Notes under the pieces: model-generated
Database searches by the model: none
Told to the model about the DNA's origin: nothing
What the model saw: the letters and a program-made list of their open reading frames with translations, nothing else
Translations under genes and position numbers: made by a program
Shown: positions 38,055 through 47,098 of the stretch, in pieces
How positions within the stretch are numbered: position 1 is the stretch's first letter
Layout of the letters: each line of letters starts with the position of its first letter
From: Hyphomicrobiales bacterium
Lineage (GTDB): Bacteria > Pseudomonadota > Alphaproteobacteria > Rhizobiales > Rhizobiaceae
Length of the DNA: 64,000 nt
NCBI GenBank assembly: GCA_900469625.1
Contig: UBXV01000009.1
Span: 62,001-126,000, forward strand
Reading direction: 5' to 3'

Positions 38055-38567
38055 TCAGCCTTCGGTCAACAAGAACCGCTTCGACACGCGATCCACCGGC
38101 AGACCGCTCTTCAGCGGTACTGCCTTGTCGACCTTGTAGTCGACGAAGCCCATCTTGCCGTAATAGGCAAGGCCGCCCGTGTTGTCGGCGCGGATGGTGG
38201 CATTGATCGCCTTCAGGCCCACCGCACGGGCGTTGTCCCTCGTTGCCGCAAACAGCGCCGTGCCGGCGCCGCGCATCTTGGCGTCTGGCCGCGAGAAGGT
38301 GCCGATGTCGGCCCAGCCCTCCGGCAAGCCGTCGTAGCGCTCCAGCGCCTGGAAGGCGCAAGGGCGGCCATCGGCATCCTCGGCGACGTAACAGCTGACG
38401 AAGCCCGGCCCGGCGAGATAGTGTGCGATAAAACTCTCTGCTGTGAACGGCGTCTCGTTGGCGGTGGTGCCGCCGATCCGGATGATCTCGTTGAGGAAAC
38501 TGCAAAGTTCCGGCACGTCGGCCGCCGTTGCCGGACGCACCCTGATCGTTGTTGTCTCGTCGACCAC
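38055..38567 (-). CDS. GNAT-family N-acetyltransferase
   Basis: A 170-residue protein starting at GTG 38567, chosen because AAGGAGA lies eight bases upstream and the longer frame runs into the acetyltransferase gene. The fold is complete. IRVRPATAADVPELCSFLNEII is the first strand and helix, and the acetyl-CoA loop is KMRGAGTALFAATRDNARA (about residues 104-122). The last part is ATIRADNTGGLAYYGKMGFVDY. It is the last gene of a four-gene leftward operon, 17 bases after the maltose-type acetyltransferase. Confidence 0.82.
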   Translation of the reverse strand: MVDETTTIRVRPATAADVPELCSFLNEIIRIGGTTANETPFTAESFIAHYLAGPGFVSCYVAEDADGRPCAFQALERYDGLPEGWADIGTFSRPDAKMRGAGTALFAATRDNARAVGLKAINATIRADNTGGLAYYGKMGFVDYKVDKAVPLKSGLPVDRVSKRFLLTEG

Positions 38568-38584
38568 CAGAAATCTCCTTTGAA

Positions 38585-39145
38585 TTATTGCTTGCCGGAT
38601 GGCGACAGGGGCCGCGCCGGATTGCCGACAACAGTCGCGCCGGCCGCCACGTCTCTCGTGACGACGGATCCGGCCCCGACGATGGCGCCGTCGCCGATCG
38701 TCACGCCACCGAGGATGATGGCTCCGCCGCCGATCCAGACGTCCTTGCCGATCACGACCGGCCTTGCAATCTCGATGCCGCGGCGCCTGAGCGGCACGTC
38801 CTTGTGATGTTCGGCGCAATAGATCTGCACGCCGGGACCGAGCATTGAACCATCGCCGACCGAAATGCGACCGCTGTCGAGCAGGGTGCAGCCGGCATTG
38901 AGATAGACGCGCGACCCAAGCGAAACATGCATGCCGTAGGAGCAGTGAAACGGTGCCTCGATGAAGACATCGTCGGCAGCGCTCGAAAACAGCGCCCGCA
39001 GCGCCGGCGCCATCGCGCCCCGCGCGTCGGGCGCCATGGTGTTATGCTGGTGCACGGCATCGCGCGCGCGCTCTCGCAATCGTTCAAGCTCGGGGTCGAG
39101 GCAGCAGTACCAATCGCCCGCCGCCATCTTTTGACGTTCGCTCAC
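38585..39145 (-). CDS. Maltose/galactoside-type O-acetyltransferase (hexapeptide repeat)
   Basis: A 186-residue left-handed beta-helix protein. The N-terminal [18 protein letters not shown] is the family's Mac domain. Hexapeptide repeats run through [39 protein letters not shown] and [16 protein letters not shown], and the catalytic His lies in [11 protein letters not shown] 39145 follows the stop of the GFA gene by two bases, and this coupling supports it as the start. The sugar substrate is unknown. Confidence 0.87.
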   Translation of the reverse strand: MSERQKMAAGDWYCCLDPELERLRERARDAVHQHNTMAPDARGAMAPALRALFSSAADDVFIEAPFHCSYGMHVSLGSRVYLNAGCTLLDSGRISVGDGSMLGPGVQIYCAEHHKDVPLRRRGIEIARPVVIGKDVWIGGGAIILGGVTIGDGAIVGAGSVVTRDVAAGATVVGNPARPLSPSGKQ

Positions 39146-39147
39146 GC

Positions 39148-39627
39148 TTACGCCCTGGCCCTTTCTTCGGCCGCCGCGCGCCGCGCCAAACTGTCCGGCG
39201 GCCATATGGTCTTCATGTCGTAGTAGATCTCGAAGGCAGGCGCTCCGCCTTCAAGCGACAGCCAGGCGACCTTCGAGCGGGTAAAGATATGGGCATCCGG
39301 CGGGAAATCCGACGGCTGGTCGAGGCTGGCGATGCGCAGGAAGGAAAGCCAGCCGCGCCGGCCGTAATCGCTCCAGAGCGCCGTCTGGCATTCAGCACAG
39401 CGATAGACATCGTGCGGACGACCGCTGTCGGTCGGCAGCGACACGACGATGGGCTCGCCCGCCGTCAGCTCGATATTCTCCCGCTCGATGACGCCGTTGA
39501 TGACGAAGGCGCTTCCCACCTGACGCTGGCAATCGCTGCAATGGCAGCAATTGACGAACATCGGCCTGCGTTTCAGCCGGTAGCGGATGCGCCCGCAGAA
39601 ACAGCCGCCGCCCCACCCGTCGTCCAT
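39148..39627 (-). CDS. GFA-family (glutathione-dependent formaldehyde-activating enzyme-like) zinc protein
   Basis: A 159-residue protein with the full zinc-ligand set of the GFA fold: [11 protein letters not shown] near residues 8-18, [11 protein letters not shown] near 26-36, and [10 protein letters not shown] near 75-84. The family is named for formaldehyde activation, but most members have unproven function. The ATG overlaps the TGA of the amidotransferase by one base, so the two are translationally coupled. Confidence 0.88.
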   Translation of the reverse strand: MDDGWGGGCFCGRIRYRLKRRPMFVNCCHCSDCQRQVGSAFVINGVIERENIELTAGEPIVVSLPTDSGRPHDVYRCAECQTALWSDYGRRGWLSFLRIASLDQPSDFPPDAHIFTRSKVAWLSLEGGAPAFEIYYDMKTIWPPDSLARRAAAEERARA

Positions 39628-40376
39628 CAGCAGGCCTCCTCCAACACCTCGTCGCTCGGAGCTCTGGCCTCACCCTGCCGGATCGTGGCGACCCAGGCGC
39701 GAGCGAGCGAGAGGCCTGCGGCATTGGCCTTCTCGCCATGACGCCGCGCATGGGCCGGATACTCAGCCAGCCAGGTCGGGTCGAGACGGTTGATCGTCTG
39801 CGGAAACGCCCGGTTCCAGTCCTCGACGAGATCGGTGTCGGCCTCGAAATGAAACTGCGTGCCATAGGCGGCGCGCCCGACGCGAAACGCCTGATGCCGC
39901 GTCACATTGTTTTCGGCGAGATGCACCGCGCCGTCGGGAAGCGTGAAGGTGTCGCCGTGCCACTGGAAGATCGGGAAGCTCTCGCCGACGGATGCCAGCA
40001 CCGGGTCGCTCTGCCCCTCGGGGCGGACCCGCACATCGTGCCAGCCGAATTCCTTGGCTTCGCCCAGAAGGTTTGTCGCACCATAGGCGCGCGCCAGCAG
40101 CTGGCTGCCGAGGCAGATGCCGAGCACGGACCGGTCGCTGTCGCCGAAGTGGCGCATCAGTGCTGCAAGCTGCGGCAGATAGGGGAAGGCGGCATCGTCA
40201 AGCGCGCTTTGCTCGCCGCCCAGCACCACCAGCGCGTCGAAGCCCTCTGCTGTTTCCGGCACCGGTTCGCCGGCATAGGCGCGGCGAACTTCGATCTCCG
40301 CCTTGACCTCGCGAAGCGCCGTGCCGACCTGGCCGAGCTCGGTCTTCGCCATGTTTTCCACCACCAGTACCCGCAT
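39627..40376 (-). CDS. Class I glutamine amidotransferase-like protein
   Basis: A 249-residue protein of the GATase_1 fold. The nucleophile elbow is LGICLGSQLLARA with Cys at about residue 87. The His/Glu pair appears in GTQFHFEAD near residue 180. It resembles standalone GMP-synthase-homology proteins such as those acting on gamma-glutamyl compounds. The start at MRVLVVENM is preceded by a plausible site. It heads a four-gene leftward operon with GFA, the maltose-type acetyltransferase and GNAT. Confidence 0.85.
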   Translation of the reverse strand: MRVLVVENMAKTELGQVGTALREVKAEIEVRRAYAGEPVPETAEGFDALVVLGGEQSALDDAAFPYLPQLAALMRHFGDSDRSVLGICLGSQLLARAYGATNLLGEAKEFGWHDVRVRPEGQSDPVLASVGESFPIFQWHGDTFTLPDGAVHLAENNVTRHQAFRVGRAAYGTQFHFEADTDLVEDWNRAFPQTINRLDPTWLAEYPAHARRHGEKANAAGLSLARAWVATIRQGEARAPSDEVLEEAC

Positions 40377-40738
40377 GATGACATTCCCTTCGCCGTCCGG
40401 GCGCAAGATTGATCACGAGAAACGCCGCGGTTCAAGAGGCCAAAGCGGTCACCCCGCTGCGAACCTCACGCGTCGGGGACTTGACTTCCGCCTCAAACTT
40501 TCCGACCTTCCGGGGATCATGATGCTCACGGTTACCTCTTTTCACTGCTTCCGGGTGTGCCCGATCGCAGGAACCTGACCCCAGCCCGGATGCTTGCGCT
40601 CTCCGGGTCAGGGGAGCCTTTCGCGTCGGCAAATGAGAACCATCGTTCCCAGGCCACGATCCGAGCGCCGAGTTTTTCCAAATCGAATGAGTGATGACGG
40701 CGCTGAGGCGCCCGTCGAAGACAACGTCAGGTATCATC
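40377..40738. other. Intergenic region, no gene seen
   Basis: A 362-base gap between the divergent amidotransferase and rnk genes. Besides presumed promoters it shows an inverted repeat CCTGACCC / GGGTCAGG (40574-40581 and 40605-40612). I see no supported gene. Confidence 0.55.
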
Positions 40739-41146
40739 ATGGCGACGAACGCCCGCAACAAACTTCCCGCGATCATTATCAATGCCGAGGACCACAAGCG
40801 CCTGACGGCGCTTGCCTCGTCCGCCCTCGACCGTGTTCCCGAAGTCGCCGAGGCTCTTCTGTCCGAACTCGAGCGTGCACGCATCGCAGCACCCGGGAAG
40901 CTGCCGGCCGACAGCGTGCAGATGGGATCGACCGTCGACTTCGAAGCCGACAATGGTTTTGCCAAGCAGGTGACGCTGGTCTATCCCGGCGAAGCCGATA
41001 TCGAATCTGGGCGGATTTCCGTTCTGACGCCGATCGGCGCGGCCCTGATCGGGCTCTCCGTCGGCCAGTCGATCGATTGGCACGATCGCTCCGGCAAGGT
41101 GCACCGGATGACCATCCGCAGCGTTACCGCCGCCGAGAAGGCCTGA
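40739..41146 (+). CDS. rnk: Nucleoside diphosphate kinase regulator / GreA-B C-terminal-like protein
   Basis: A 135-residue protein. The N-terminal part (LPAIIINAEDHKRLTALA... VAEALLSELERARI) is the Rnk coiled region. The C-terminal half (VQMGSTVDFEADNGFAKQVTLVYPGEADIESGRISVLTPIGAALIGLSVGQ split across residues 60-115) is the GreA/GreB C-terminal FKBP-like domain. Rnk binds RNA polymerase without Gre-type cleavage. The start at ATG 40739 is clear; upstream codons are not conserved. Confidence 0.88.
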   Translation: MATNARNKLPAIIINAEDHKRLTALASSALDRVPEVAEALLSELERARIAAPGKLPADSVQMGSTVDFEADNGFAKQVTLVYPGEADIESGRISVLTPIGAALIGLSVGQSIDWHDRSGKVHRMTIRSVTAAEKA

Positions 41147-41288
41147 TCCGGCTGCCCCTGGCCGCCGGGCGGTGACGCCCACGCGCTGCGGACAAGGGAC
41201 GACAGTCTGCGCACCCCCTACCCCTGGAACGCGTCAAGGAGGCCGGTCGTCAGACCGCCCTCCCCGCATTTCACGAGGCAGAAGCCTA

Positions 41289-41744
41289 TCAGAACTGCTT
41301 GCCGAGCTTGGCGTCGACCGACTGGCTGTTGGCGCCACGAATGGCGAAGAAGAACAGGATCGCCGCCCAGAGGATGGACTTTTCAGCGCCGCCGAGACCC
41401 TCGCCCTGCACGATGCCGTGGAAATAAACGGTCACAAGCAGCACGATCATGGCGGCAAACGAAGCCGGGCGGGTGAAGAGGCCGATGGCGATCAGGATGC
41501 CGCCGAAGAACTCGGTCGCGGCCAGGAGCGGCGACCAGAAGACGCCGGGGTAGAAGCCGAGGCTTTCGACCATGCCGACGGCGCCGAAGGGATTGACGAT
41601 CTTGCCGTAACCGTGGGTCACGAGCAGCACGCCGCACAGAACGCGCAGCAGCGTTTCGGCAAGGGTGTCGAGCGGCAGATAGATCTTTTCGAGCGCCGGC
41701 AGGATTGCACGGGGACGGGAAGTCGAAACGGTGGCGTCAGTCAT
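41289..41744 (-). CDS. DoxX-family membrane protein
   Basis: A 151-residue protein with four predicted membrane helices. DoxX landmarks are LLRVLCGVLLVTHGYGKI (TM1), PGVFWSPLLAATEFFGGILIAIG (TM2), and FAAMIVLLVTVYFHG (TM3). GGAEKSILWAAILFFFAIRG is TM4. Members act in thiosulfate oxidation or as oxidoreductase membrane partners, but the role here is unknown. It starts at MTDATVST with AGAGGACC upstream. Confidence 0.85.
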   Translation of the reverse strand: MTDATVSTSRPRAILPALEKIYLPLDTLAETLLRVLCGVLLVTHGYGKIVNPFGAVGMVESLGFYPGVFWSPLLAATEFFGGILIAIGLFTRPASFAAMIVLLVTVYFHGIVQGEGLGGAEKSILWAAILFFFAIRGANSQSVDAKLGKQF

Positions 41745-42042
41745 GGTTAGGTCCTCTTTGAGGGGGCTGCGACAATATGTGCAATGCAGCAATGTCTCGC
41801 CGGGCGCCTTTTCCTTTGCAAGGGTACCGGCGATAAAAACATGACTAAATCAGTTGACAATTATGTGAGAGGCGCGTGACCGGCAGCGTCTGGGCGCCAC
41901 CACGTCGGCGCGAGACGCGGCTGACGGTGCGTCACCGGCATGTAACGCGCGAAACTTGCAGCATAATTTTATGATCTCAGCGGTTTCTGTCTTGCCGCGA
42001 ATTACAGTATGTTGCCGCGCACAAACCAACCGGGAAGCAGAT

Positions 42043-42324
42043 ATGGACGAGAAGCCGCGGATCACCATTCTCTATTGCACGCAGTGCAACTGGCTCCTGC
42101 GCGCCGGCTGGATGGCGCAGGAGCTGCTGCAGACCTTCGGCCAGTCGCTGGGCGAAGTAGCGCTCATTCCCGGCACCGGCGGCAATTTCGAGATCCGCGT
42201 CAACGACGAACTGATCTGGGAGCGCAAACGCGACGGCGGCTTTCCCGGGCCGAAGGAACTGAAGCAGCGCATCCGCGACATCATCGAGCCGGAGCGCGAT
42301 CTCGGCCACACGGACAGGAGCTGA
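42043..42324 (+). CDS. SelT/SelW/SelH (Rdx) family thioredoxin-like protein
   Basis: A 93-residue protein. The redox motif CTQC lies at residues 12-15 inside ITILYCTQCNWLLRAGWMAQEL, and the ending VNDELIWERKRDGGFPGPKELKQRIRD is diagnostic for the Rdx family. Cys replaces selenocysteine of the animal SelW. It is followed, with a short overlap of signals, by the YqaA-like membrane gene (CTG 42327), so the two are probably coupled. Confidence 0.88.
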   Translation: MDEKPRITILYCTQCNWLLRAGWMAQELLQTFGQSLGEVALIPGTGGNFEIRVNDELIWERKRDGGFPGPKELKQRIRDIIEPERDLGHTDRS

Positions 42325-42326
42325 TC

Positions 42327-42752
42327 CTGGATTTCGGTATTCTTGCAGGCGTCTTCTCGGCCGCCTTTCTCTCGGCCACGCTGCTGTTCGGCATGTCGGA
42401 GGCGGCAATCGTCGCCGCAGCCCTGCACGGCGAGACGAGCCGTGTCGCGCTGTTCGTCGCTGCCACTGCCGGTAACGTGCTTGGCGCCGTCGTCAATTTC
42501 GTGCTTGGGCGGTTCCTGATCCGGTTCGAGGGTCGGCGCTGGTTTCCGATATCGCCATCAGGCCGGCAGAAGGCAGAGACGCTGTTTGCCCGCTATGGCC
42601 AACCGGTGCTGCTGTTGTCCTGGCTGCCCGTGGTCGGCGATCCGCTGACGCTGGTCGCAGGGCTTCTACGAATGCCCTTCGGACTGTTCCTGGTGTTCGT
42701 GGCGATCGGCAAGGCGGCGCGCTATGGCGTCGTGCTGTGGCTGACGCCCTGA
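42327..42752 (+). CDS. YqaA/DedA-like membrane protein with CTG start
   Basis: A 141-residue membrane protein. It has TM1 (ILAGVFSAAFLSATLLFGMSEAA) and VALFVAATAGNVLGAVVNFVLG in TM2. YGQPVLLLSWLPVVGDPLTLVAGLLRM is the SNARE-assoc/DedA re-entrant segment, followed by a last helix FGLFLVFVAIGKAARYGVVLW. No ATG or GTG precedes TM1 in frame. CTG 42327 has AGGAG six bases upstream, three bases after the SelW-like stop, and is the only start that keeps TM1. The alternative ATG (codon of GMSEAA) would remove half of TM1. Confidence 0.75.
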   Translation: MDFGILAGVFSAAFLSATLLFGMSEAAIVAAALHGETSRVALFVAATAGNVLGAVVNFVLGRFLIRFEGRRWFPISPSGRQKAETLFARYGQPVLLLSWLPVVGDPLTLVAGLLRMPFGLFLVFVAIGKAARYGVVLWLTP

Positions 42753-42781
42753 CACCACCCCGCAAGCCTTGGAAGGACCGT

Positions 42782-43408
42782 TCAGCTGTGGGCGAAGATG
42801 TCGGTCTCGTCCCAGCCGAGCAGGTCGAGCTTGCAGCGGGTCGGAAGAAACGCGAAGCAGGCATCCGCATGCTCCATGCGGCCATCGCGCAGAAGCCGCG
42901 CGGTGAGCTTTTCGCGCAGCGCATGCAGGTGCAGCACGTCGGATGCCGCATATTCGAGCTGTGCCGGAGACAGGACTGCCGCCCCCCAGTCGGAAGACTG
43001 CTGCTGCTTGGAAATGTCGACATCGAGCATTTCCTTGAGATTGTCCTTCAACCCGTGGCGATCCGTATAGGTGCGGGTGAGGCGCGAGGCGATCTTGGTG
43101 CAGAACACCGGTGTCGTCGTCACGCCGAAGGTGTGGAACAGCACGGCAATGTCGAAACGGCCGAAATGAAAGATCTTCTGGCGGGCCGGGTCTTCCAGCA
43201 TGGCCACAAGGTTTGGCGCTTGCGTCTGGCCGGCAGCGATCTGGATCACATCGGCAGTGCCGTCTCCGGGGGAAAGCTGGACGACGCAGAGCCGGTCGCG
43301 ACGCGGCACGAGGCCGAGCGTTTCGGTGTCGATGGCAATCGCGCCCCTGTAGCGGGCGGCATCGGTTGCGGAGATATCGCCTTCGTGAAACCGTATTGCA
43401 TTCGCCAT
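42782..43408 (-). CDS. RNase D-like 3'-5' exonuclease
   Basis: A 208-residue DEDDy exonuclease domain without HRDC domains. The motifs are IAIDTETLGL (Exo I, residues 25-34), FHFGRFDIAVL (Exo II), and LEYAASDVLHLHAL (Exo III, with the Tyr of DEDDy). Stand-alone domains of this length are usual in Rhizobiales, where they act in RNA end trimming. It starts at MANAIRFHEG (43408). Confidence 0.9.
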   Translation of the reverse strand: MANAIRFHEGDISATDAARYRGAIAIDTETLGLVPRRDRLCVVQLSPGDGTADVIQIAAGQTQAPNLVAMLEDPARQKIFHFGRFDIAVLFHTFGVTTTPVFCTKIASRLTRTYTDRHGLKDNLKEMLDVDISKQQQSSDWGAAVLSPAQLEYAASDVLHLHALREKLTARLLRDGRMEHADACFAFLPTRCKLDLLGWDETDIFAHS

Positions 43409-43520
43409 CGAAAATCCCCAGATCAGTCGGTAGTCGTGTCGCCTATAGCGCAAGTTTGACCCTGACGAAACCGTGTCATGGCCCCTTGCTCGCCGTTGCC
43501 ATCCTCGAAAGTTCGCATTG

Positions 43521-43832
43521 ATGATCTCCTGCCGCCCCGCTCTCGCTCTTTCGACGCTCTGCCTGCTTCTCGGCCTGTCCGCCATGCCAGCCCTTGCGCA
43601 GTCCTATACGGATCTGCCCGGCGTGCGGCCGATGGATCCCTTGAACGATGGCGGCGACAAGGTTACCTGCGAGCAGACGCTCGTCGACCGCGATTATCCG
43701 TTCGAATCGAGCGCGCGCGGCGGCCCACGCTACGACACGATCTACAATTGCCGTCGCGGCGACGGCCCCGTGTTCCAGGGCAGCGACCTGCCGCCCTCGC
43801 TCTACCGGCAGAAGCGCGGGCTCGGCTACTAG
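43521..43832 (+). CDS. Small exported protein of unknown function
   Basis: A 103-residue protein with a clear signal peptide (MISCRPALALSTLCLLLGLSAMPALAQS, cut into shorter blocks, cleavage after ALA). The mature part of about 76 residues has two Cys (CEQ and NCR) that may form one disulfide, and no known domain. Similar proteins occur in rhizobia as hypothetical. The gene stands alone, divergent from the exonuclease at 42782-43408. Confidence 0.6.
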   Translation: MISCRPALALSTLCLLLGLSAMPALAQSYTDLPGVRPMDPLNDGGDKVTCEQTLVDRDYPFESSARGGPRYDTIYNCRRGDGPVFQGSDLPPSLYRQKRGLGY

Positions 43833-43928
43833 CCGGCCCCGCCGGCCCGGCTTGGCAAGCCGGCGAATAGTTCCTACACATTTGGGCGAGGAACCGTGGA
43901 GGCGTCCTGCTTCCACCGAGGAGGACCA

Positions 43929-44960
43929 ATGCCCAACGACACGAGACCGCTCGCCATCAGCGTGCCGGCGCCGCGCACGCTCGAGCTGATCTTTACTGAA
44001 GACGCCCTCAAGCGATTGCATGCGCGTTACCGCATCGTTGAGGCCGACCCGGACGATGTTGCCGGCCTTGGCGACGAGGTGCTGTCGGAGACGCGCTACA
44101 TCATCGGCCAGCCACCCCTCGATCATGCAACGCTGGCGCGCCTGCCGAAGCTGCGCGCCATTCTCAATGTCGAAAGCAACCTGATCAACAACATGCCCTA
44201 CGAGGTGTTGTTCGAGCGCGGCATCCACGTGGTGACGACAGGGCAGGTGTTTGCCGAGCCGGTTGCCGAGATGGGCCTTGCCATGGCCCTCAATCTCGCG
44301 CGCGGCGTCGTCGAGGCGGACCTGGCCTTTCGCGAGGGACGGGAGCTCTGGGGCGGCGACGGCAATCGCCAGGCGCGGCTCCTGTCCGGCGCAGACATCG
44401 GCATTGTCGGCTTCGGCGATCTGGGCAAGGCACTGAACCGGGTGCTAGCCGGTTTTCGCGCCAGGATCCGCGTGTTCGATCCCTGGATGCCAGCCTCGAT
44501 CCTCAAGGACAACGGTGTCGAGCCGGCATCGCTTGCAACCGTGCTGACGGAAAGCGATTTCGTCTTCGTCGTCGCATCGGTCACCAGCGAAAACGAGGGC
44601 TTCCTGGGCGCAAAGGCCTTTGCCAGCATGCGGCCTGGCGCCGCCTTCGTCCTGCTCAGCCGTGCCGGCGTCGTCGATTTCGACGCGTTGGTGGCTGCGG
44701 TTGAAAGCGGGCACATCGTGGCCGCCAGCGACGTCTTCCCCGAGGAACCGCTTGCCCGAGACCACAAGGTGCGCACCCTTCCCGGTTTCCTGCGCTCGGC
44801 GCACCGGGCGGGCGCACTCGACAGCGCGTTCAAGAAGATGGGCGACATGGTGCTCGAAGACATGGACCTGATGGACCGGGACCTGCCACCGATGCGCTGC
44901 AAGCGCGCCGAGCGCGAAACCGTCGCCCGCATGCGCTCGAAACCGGTGACGGTCAACTGA
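43929..44960 (+). CDS. D-isomer-specific 2-hydroxyacid dehydrogenase family protein
   Basis: A 343-residue oxidoreductase. The NAD-binding motif ADIGIVGFGDLGKAL lies at about residues 156-170, and FVFVVASVTSENEGFLGAKAFASMRPGAAFV (in shorter parts) is the family hinge. The catalytic Arg and Glu occur in VLLSRAGVVDFDALV and ASDVFPEEPL, and the His in LRSAHRAGAL. It starts at ATG 43929 after GAGGACC. The substrate is unknown; many relatives reduce glyoxylate or hydroxypyruvate. Confidence 0.85.
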   Translation: MPNDTRPLAISVPAPRTLELIFTEDALKRLHARYRIVEADPDDVAGLGDEVLSETRYIIGQPPLDHATLARLPKLRAILNVESNLINNMPYEVLFERGIHVVTTGQVFAEPVAEMGLAMALNLARGVVEADLAFREGRELWGGDGNRQARLLSGADIGIVGFGDLGKALNRVLAGFRARIRVFDPWMPASILKDNGVEPASLATVLTESDFVFVVASVTSENEGFLGAKAFASMRPGAAFVLLSRAGVVDFDALVAAVESGHIVAASDVFPEEPLARDHKVRTLPGFLRSAHRAGALDSAFKKMGDMVLEDMDLMDRDLPPMRCKRAERETVARMRSKPVTVN

Positions 44961-45100
44961 CGGCGGCCAGCAGTGGCGCGGCGCCATTGGGCGACGCCAG
45001 CACTTCGCCGGCGGCGGGGTATGCAATCCTGCCGATTAACGTGTTTTATGGGAAACGCATTTAAGGTAACGCAGGACAGGCGCGAGATCAGAGATACCCA

Positions 45101-47086
45101 ATGGCCAACGAAACGCCCGGCATTCTCGGAACCAGGATCGGCGACAGCTGGCACAGCTCGCTACGCTCGCTGTTCAGCCTGGTGATGGTGGCCATGCTGA
45201 TCGCCGTGTCGGGCATTCTGGTGGGGCTCGACTACCACCGCTCGCGCAATGCCGCGATCGCGGACGCAGAGGCCAATATGCGCGGCTTCATGAGCCGGTT
45301 GGTCGACCGGCTGGGCGTCCTCTCAGGCGATACCTCCGCACTGGTCAGCCTCGTCTCGTCGGTTGCCAACTCCTTCCTCGTGCCGCCACCGGAGCGGATA
45401 AACGACAAGGTGGCCGTTCTGCGCGAGGGCATCAGCCGGTCGCCGCATATCGACGGGGTCTATGTCGGCTACCCAAATGGCGCCTTCTTTCAGATGGTCG
45501 ACCTCAAGCAGGTCGCATGGCGCCTGGCGCTCGATGCGCCGCGCGGTGCGGCCATTGCAGTGCGCTCGATGGAAAAGGATGGGAGCGGCAAGCCCCTCCA
45601 GCGCCTGCTCTTCCTGGACAAGGACGGCACGCAATTCTCCGAACGACGGGTGCCCCCCACGGGCTTCGACCCACGCACCAGGCCCTGGTATCGCGCCGCC
45701 GTCAACGGAAAGGCTGCAGTCTCGACGGGCCCCTACGAAAGCGCCACGACCGAGACGCTTGGAATGACGATCTCGCAGGCGCATCGCGGCAATCCGCAGA
45801 TCGTCATCGGCGCCGACGTCGTGCTCGATACGATTACCGACTTCCTCGCCCGCGAGCGGCTGACGGCGGGCTCGGTCTCGTTCATCCTCGATTCCGTCGG
45901 CAAACCCATCATCCATTCCGACCGGGTGATGATGCGACGCATCATGGCGGCAAAGGACAAGGATGGCCCGATCGTCCAGGCCGAGAGCGATCCGCTGATC
46001 AAGAGCATCCGCCTCAATCCGCCAGCGCCCGGCAAGGCCGATCTCGTCGAGGTCGGAGACCGAACCTACCTCGTCATGGTGACGCCGCTCGAATCTGCGC
46101 TGCTTCTGTCCGGCAACCGCGCCGTGGTGGCGGCGCCGCTCGATGAACTGATGGCAGAAGCCAACCGGACGCTCGTGCAGGGATTGGCGATCTCGGGCGC
46201 GGTCGTGGCGCTTGCGGTGCTTGCGTCCCTGGTGCTTGCGCATCTGATCACCAAGGGCTTGAACCAGCTGACCGCCAGCGCCAACCGGCTGCAGGATCTG
46301 GATTTCACCACGCCGATCGACGTGTCGTCCCATGTCAGCGAGATTTCCACCCTCGGCGGCGCGATGAACCGGGCACGCGACGCGATCTTCACTTTTGCGC
46401 TCTACGTCCCGCGCGAACTGGTGCGCAAGGGCATCGAATCCGGCCAGTTCAGCGGCCGCGCCGCCTGGCGACAGGAGGTCACGGCGCTTTTCACCGACAT
46501 CTACGACTTCACCACCTTGAGCGAGCAGCACGCGCCGGAAGAAGTCGTGGCGATGCTTTCGGAATATTTCGACATCTTCAGCGAGGTGGTCGATGCCCAT
46601 GGCGGCACGATCATCCAGTTCCTCGGTGATTCCGTGTTTGCGATGTGGAACGCGCCGGCGCAGGACGAGCGCCATGCGGAAAATGCCTGTCGTTGCGCGC
46701 TGGCGGTCGAGGCGCGGCTGCAGGCGTTCAACGCGGCGCAGCGCGAAAAAGGCCTGCCGGAGTTCCGCACCCGCTTCGGCATCCACACCGGCACCGCCGT
46801 CGTCGGCAGCGTCGGCGCCAAGGAACGACTGCAGTATACCGCCATGGGCGACACGGTGAACGTCGCCTCGCGGCTCGAAGGCATGAACAAGAACTACGGC
46901 ACGACGATCATGGCAAGCGGGGCCGTGGTCGCCCAGGCATCCGACGCGATCACCTTCCGCCCGCTCGGCACGGCGCAGGCCAAGGGGCGCACCACGGCTC
47001 TGGAAATCTATGAGGTTCTGAGCGCGCGCCCGATCGTCGACACCGCGACCGCTGAGACGCCCGTCATCTCATCTGGAGAGGGATGA
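45101..47086 (+). CDS. Membrane class III adenylate cyclase with Cache-type sensor and HAMP
   Basis: A 661-residue protein. TM1 lies at about residues 25-47, a dCache-like periplasmic region spans about 50-350 (with FDPRTRPWYRAAVNG), and TM2 lies at about 363-385. A HAMP region follows (about 388-440), then the class III cyclase domain (about 460-645). Metal Asps are in ALFTDIYDFTT and FLGDSVFAMW, and the transition-state Asn and Arg in AMGDTVNVASRLEG. It makes cAMP (or cGMP) in response to an unknown ligand. Its 3' end lies 12 bases from that of the opposing cyclase. Confidence 0.9.
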   Translation: MANETPGILGTRIGDSWHSSLRSLFSLVMVAMLIAVSGILVGLDYHRSRNAAIADAEANMRGFMSRLVDRLGVLSGDTSALVSLVSSVANSFLVPPPERINDKVAVLREGISRSPHIDGVYVGYPNGAFFQMVDLKQVAWRLALDAPRGAAIAVRSMEKDGSGKPLQRLLFLDKDGTQFSERRVPPTGFDPRTRPWYRAAVNGKAAVSTGPYESATTETLGMTISQAHRGNPQIVIGADVVLDTITDFLARERLTAGSVSFILDSVGKPIIHSDRVMMRRIMAAKDKDGPIVQAESDPLIKSIRLNPPAPGKADLVEVGDRTYLVMVTPLESALLLSGNRAVVAAPLDELMAEANRTLVQGLAISGAVVALAVLASLVLAHLITKGLNQLTASANRLQDLDFTTPIDVSSHVSEISTLGGAMNRARDAIFTFALYVPRELVRKGIESGQFSGRAAWRQEVTALFTDIYDFTTLSEQHAPEEVVAMLSEYFDIFSEVVDAHGGTIIQFLGDSVFAMWNAPAQDERHAENACRCALAVEARLQAFNAAQREKGLPEFRTRFGIHTGTAVVGSVGAKERLQYTAMGDTVNVASRLEGMNKNYGTTIMASGAVVAQASDAITFRPLGTAQAKGRTTALEIYEVLSARPIVDTATAETPVISSGEG

Positions 47087-47098
47087 CGACACCCGCTG

